From Pseudomonadota bacterium (GTDB taxonomy: Bacteria; Pseudomonadota; Alphaproteobacteria; Rhizobiales; Hyphomicrobiaceae): 6,523 nt of DNA. The notes under the pieces were generated by a model. That model was not told the origin of the DNA. It saw only the letters and a program-made list of their open reading frames with translations, and searched no databases. Below, in pieces: positions 5,839-6,523 of this stretch (position 1 is its first letter; each line of letters opens with the position of its first letter). A program made the position numbers and the translations under genes. The DNA lies in NCBI GenBank assembly GCA_021816505.1, contig JAKAXS010000170.1, positions 1-6,523 of the forward strand, written 5' to 3'.

Positions 5839-6523
5839 ATGACATCCAGCCATCAATTCACGGCCGCCTATCCGCAGACGCGCATGCGACGCACCCGTAG
5901 GGCGCCCTGGTCGCGCCGTCTCGTCGCCGAACATCATCTGGCGCCCGCCGACCTCATCTGGCCCCTATTCGTCATCGGCGGCGATAATCACCTCGAAGAC
6001 ATCGCCTCGATGCCCGGCGTCCAGCGCCGCAGCATCGATCTGATCGTTGCCGCGGCGGAAGAAGCCGTCAGCCTCGGCATTCCCGCCGTCGCGCTGTTTC
6101 CGCGCACGTCGGGGGACCTCAAGACCGACGACGGGCGCGAAGCGTTCAACGCGGAAAACCTGGTCTGCCGCGCCACGCGCGCCATTCGCGATGCCAAGCT
6201 CGATATCGGCATCATCCTGGACGTCGCGCTCGATCCCTACACAAGCCACGGCCACGACGGCCTGATGCGCGACGGCGTGATCCTCAACGACGAGACCAAC
6301 GCCGCCCTCGTCAAGCAGGCGCTCGTGCAGGCGGAAGCCGGAGCCGACGTCCTGGCGCCGTCGGACATGATGGACGGCCGCATCGGCGTCATTCGCAACG
6401 CGCTGGAGTCGGCCGGGCACACCGACACGCTGCTGCTGTCGTACGCGGCGAAATACGCGTCCGCCTTCTACGGTCCCTTCCGTGATGCCGTCGGCTCCGC
6501 GGGCCGTCTCAAGGGCAGATCGG
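5839..6523 (+). CDS. hemB: Porphobilinogen synthase (ALA dehydratase), C-terminus cut by window edge
   Basis: This enzyme joins two 5-aminolevulinate molecules into porphobilinogen, the step after HemA, in the cytoplasm. The frame is open from ATG 5839 to the window end, 228 residues of an expected 330 or so. Visible landmarks are RRTRRAPWSRRLV (17-29), DLIWPLFV (38-45), LVCRATRAIR (108-117), DVALDPYTSHGHDG (128-141), APSDMMDGRIGVIR (173-186) and SYAAKYASAFYGPFRDA (201-217). Lys205 (codon 6451-6453) is one of the two active-site lysines; the second lies beyond the window. The metal loop has Ala/Asp/Asp where zinc enzymes have three cysteines, so this is the Mg-type known from Pseudomonas and Bradyrhizobium. 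ATG 5839 is preferred over ATG 5884 because the family extends N-terminal to the RR motif; its ribosome site is weak (GAAG, 5828-5831). The 74-base gap after the extensin-like gene shows no clear terminator, so co-transcription is possible. Confidence 0.96.
   Translation, partial: MTSSHQFTAAYPQTRMRRTRRAPWSRRLVAEHHLAPADLIWPLFVIGGDNHLEDIASMPGVQRRSIDLIVAAAEEAVSLGIPAVALFPRTSGDLKTDDGREAFNAENLVCRATRAIRDAKLDIGIILDVALDPYTSHGHDGLMRDGVILNDETNAALVKQALVQAEAGADVLAPSDMMDGRIGVIRNALESAGHTDTLLLSYAAKYASAFYGPFRDAVGSAGRLKGRS

Noticed and set aside
5541..5900. A 119-codon plus-strand frame across the end of the extensin-like gene and the start of hemB
   Set aside because: It overlaps two recognised genes in another frame and has an Arg/Ser/Pro-rich sequence with no domain.

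Overview
The window looks like chromosomal DNA from an alphaproteobacterium, most likely of the order Hyphomicrobiales (Rhizobiales). The reasons are a GC-rich sequence, a 5-aminolevulinate synthase of the Shemin (C4) type very similar to the Rhodobacter enzyme, a cysteine-free (Mg-type) porphobilinogen synthase, a MarR-family protein closely resembling LdtR beside an L,D-transpeptidase, and an extensin-like cell-wall protein. I see no insertion sequence, CRISPR array, tRNA, rRNA or phage gene.

Layout. The minus strand carries four genes, read from right to left: a 3-hydroxyisobutyryl-CoA hydrolase-like crotonase (4196-3108), ldtR (3017-2517), a periplasmic L,D-transpeptidase with a peptidoglycan-binding domain (2372-1098), and the first three quarters of hemA (915-1, running off the left edge). 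The plus strand carries two genes: an exported extensin-like protein (4376-5764) and the first two thirds of hemB (5839-6523, running off the right edge). The crotonase and the extensin-like gene diverge from a 179-base region (4197-4375) in which candidate promoters for the two strands overlap. The gaps on the minus strand (90, 144 and 182 bases) are long enough for separate promoters, and each holds an inverted repeat.

How the genes fit together. Two themes are interleaved. HemA and HemB catalyse the first two committed steps of tetrapyrrole synthesis (glycine plus succinyl-CoA to 5-aminolevulinate, then to porphobilinogen) and flank the segment on opposite strands. Between them lies a cell-envelope set: an L,D-transpeptidase that makes 3-3 crosslinks or anchors proteins to peptidoglycan, its probable regulator LdtR, and an extensin-like protein whose conserved His/Asp motifs suggest a zinc peptidase fold. 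The crotonase probably serves valine catabolism and has no obvious link to either theme.

The most interesting points are two inverted repeats upstream of ldtR and of the transpeptidase gene that share the hexamer AAAGGG (possible LdtR operators), and an Ala/Lys/Pro-rich insertion of about 80 residues that splits the presumed metal site of the extensin-like protein. I found no clearly novel system; most of the window is recognisable core metabolism and envelope biology.
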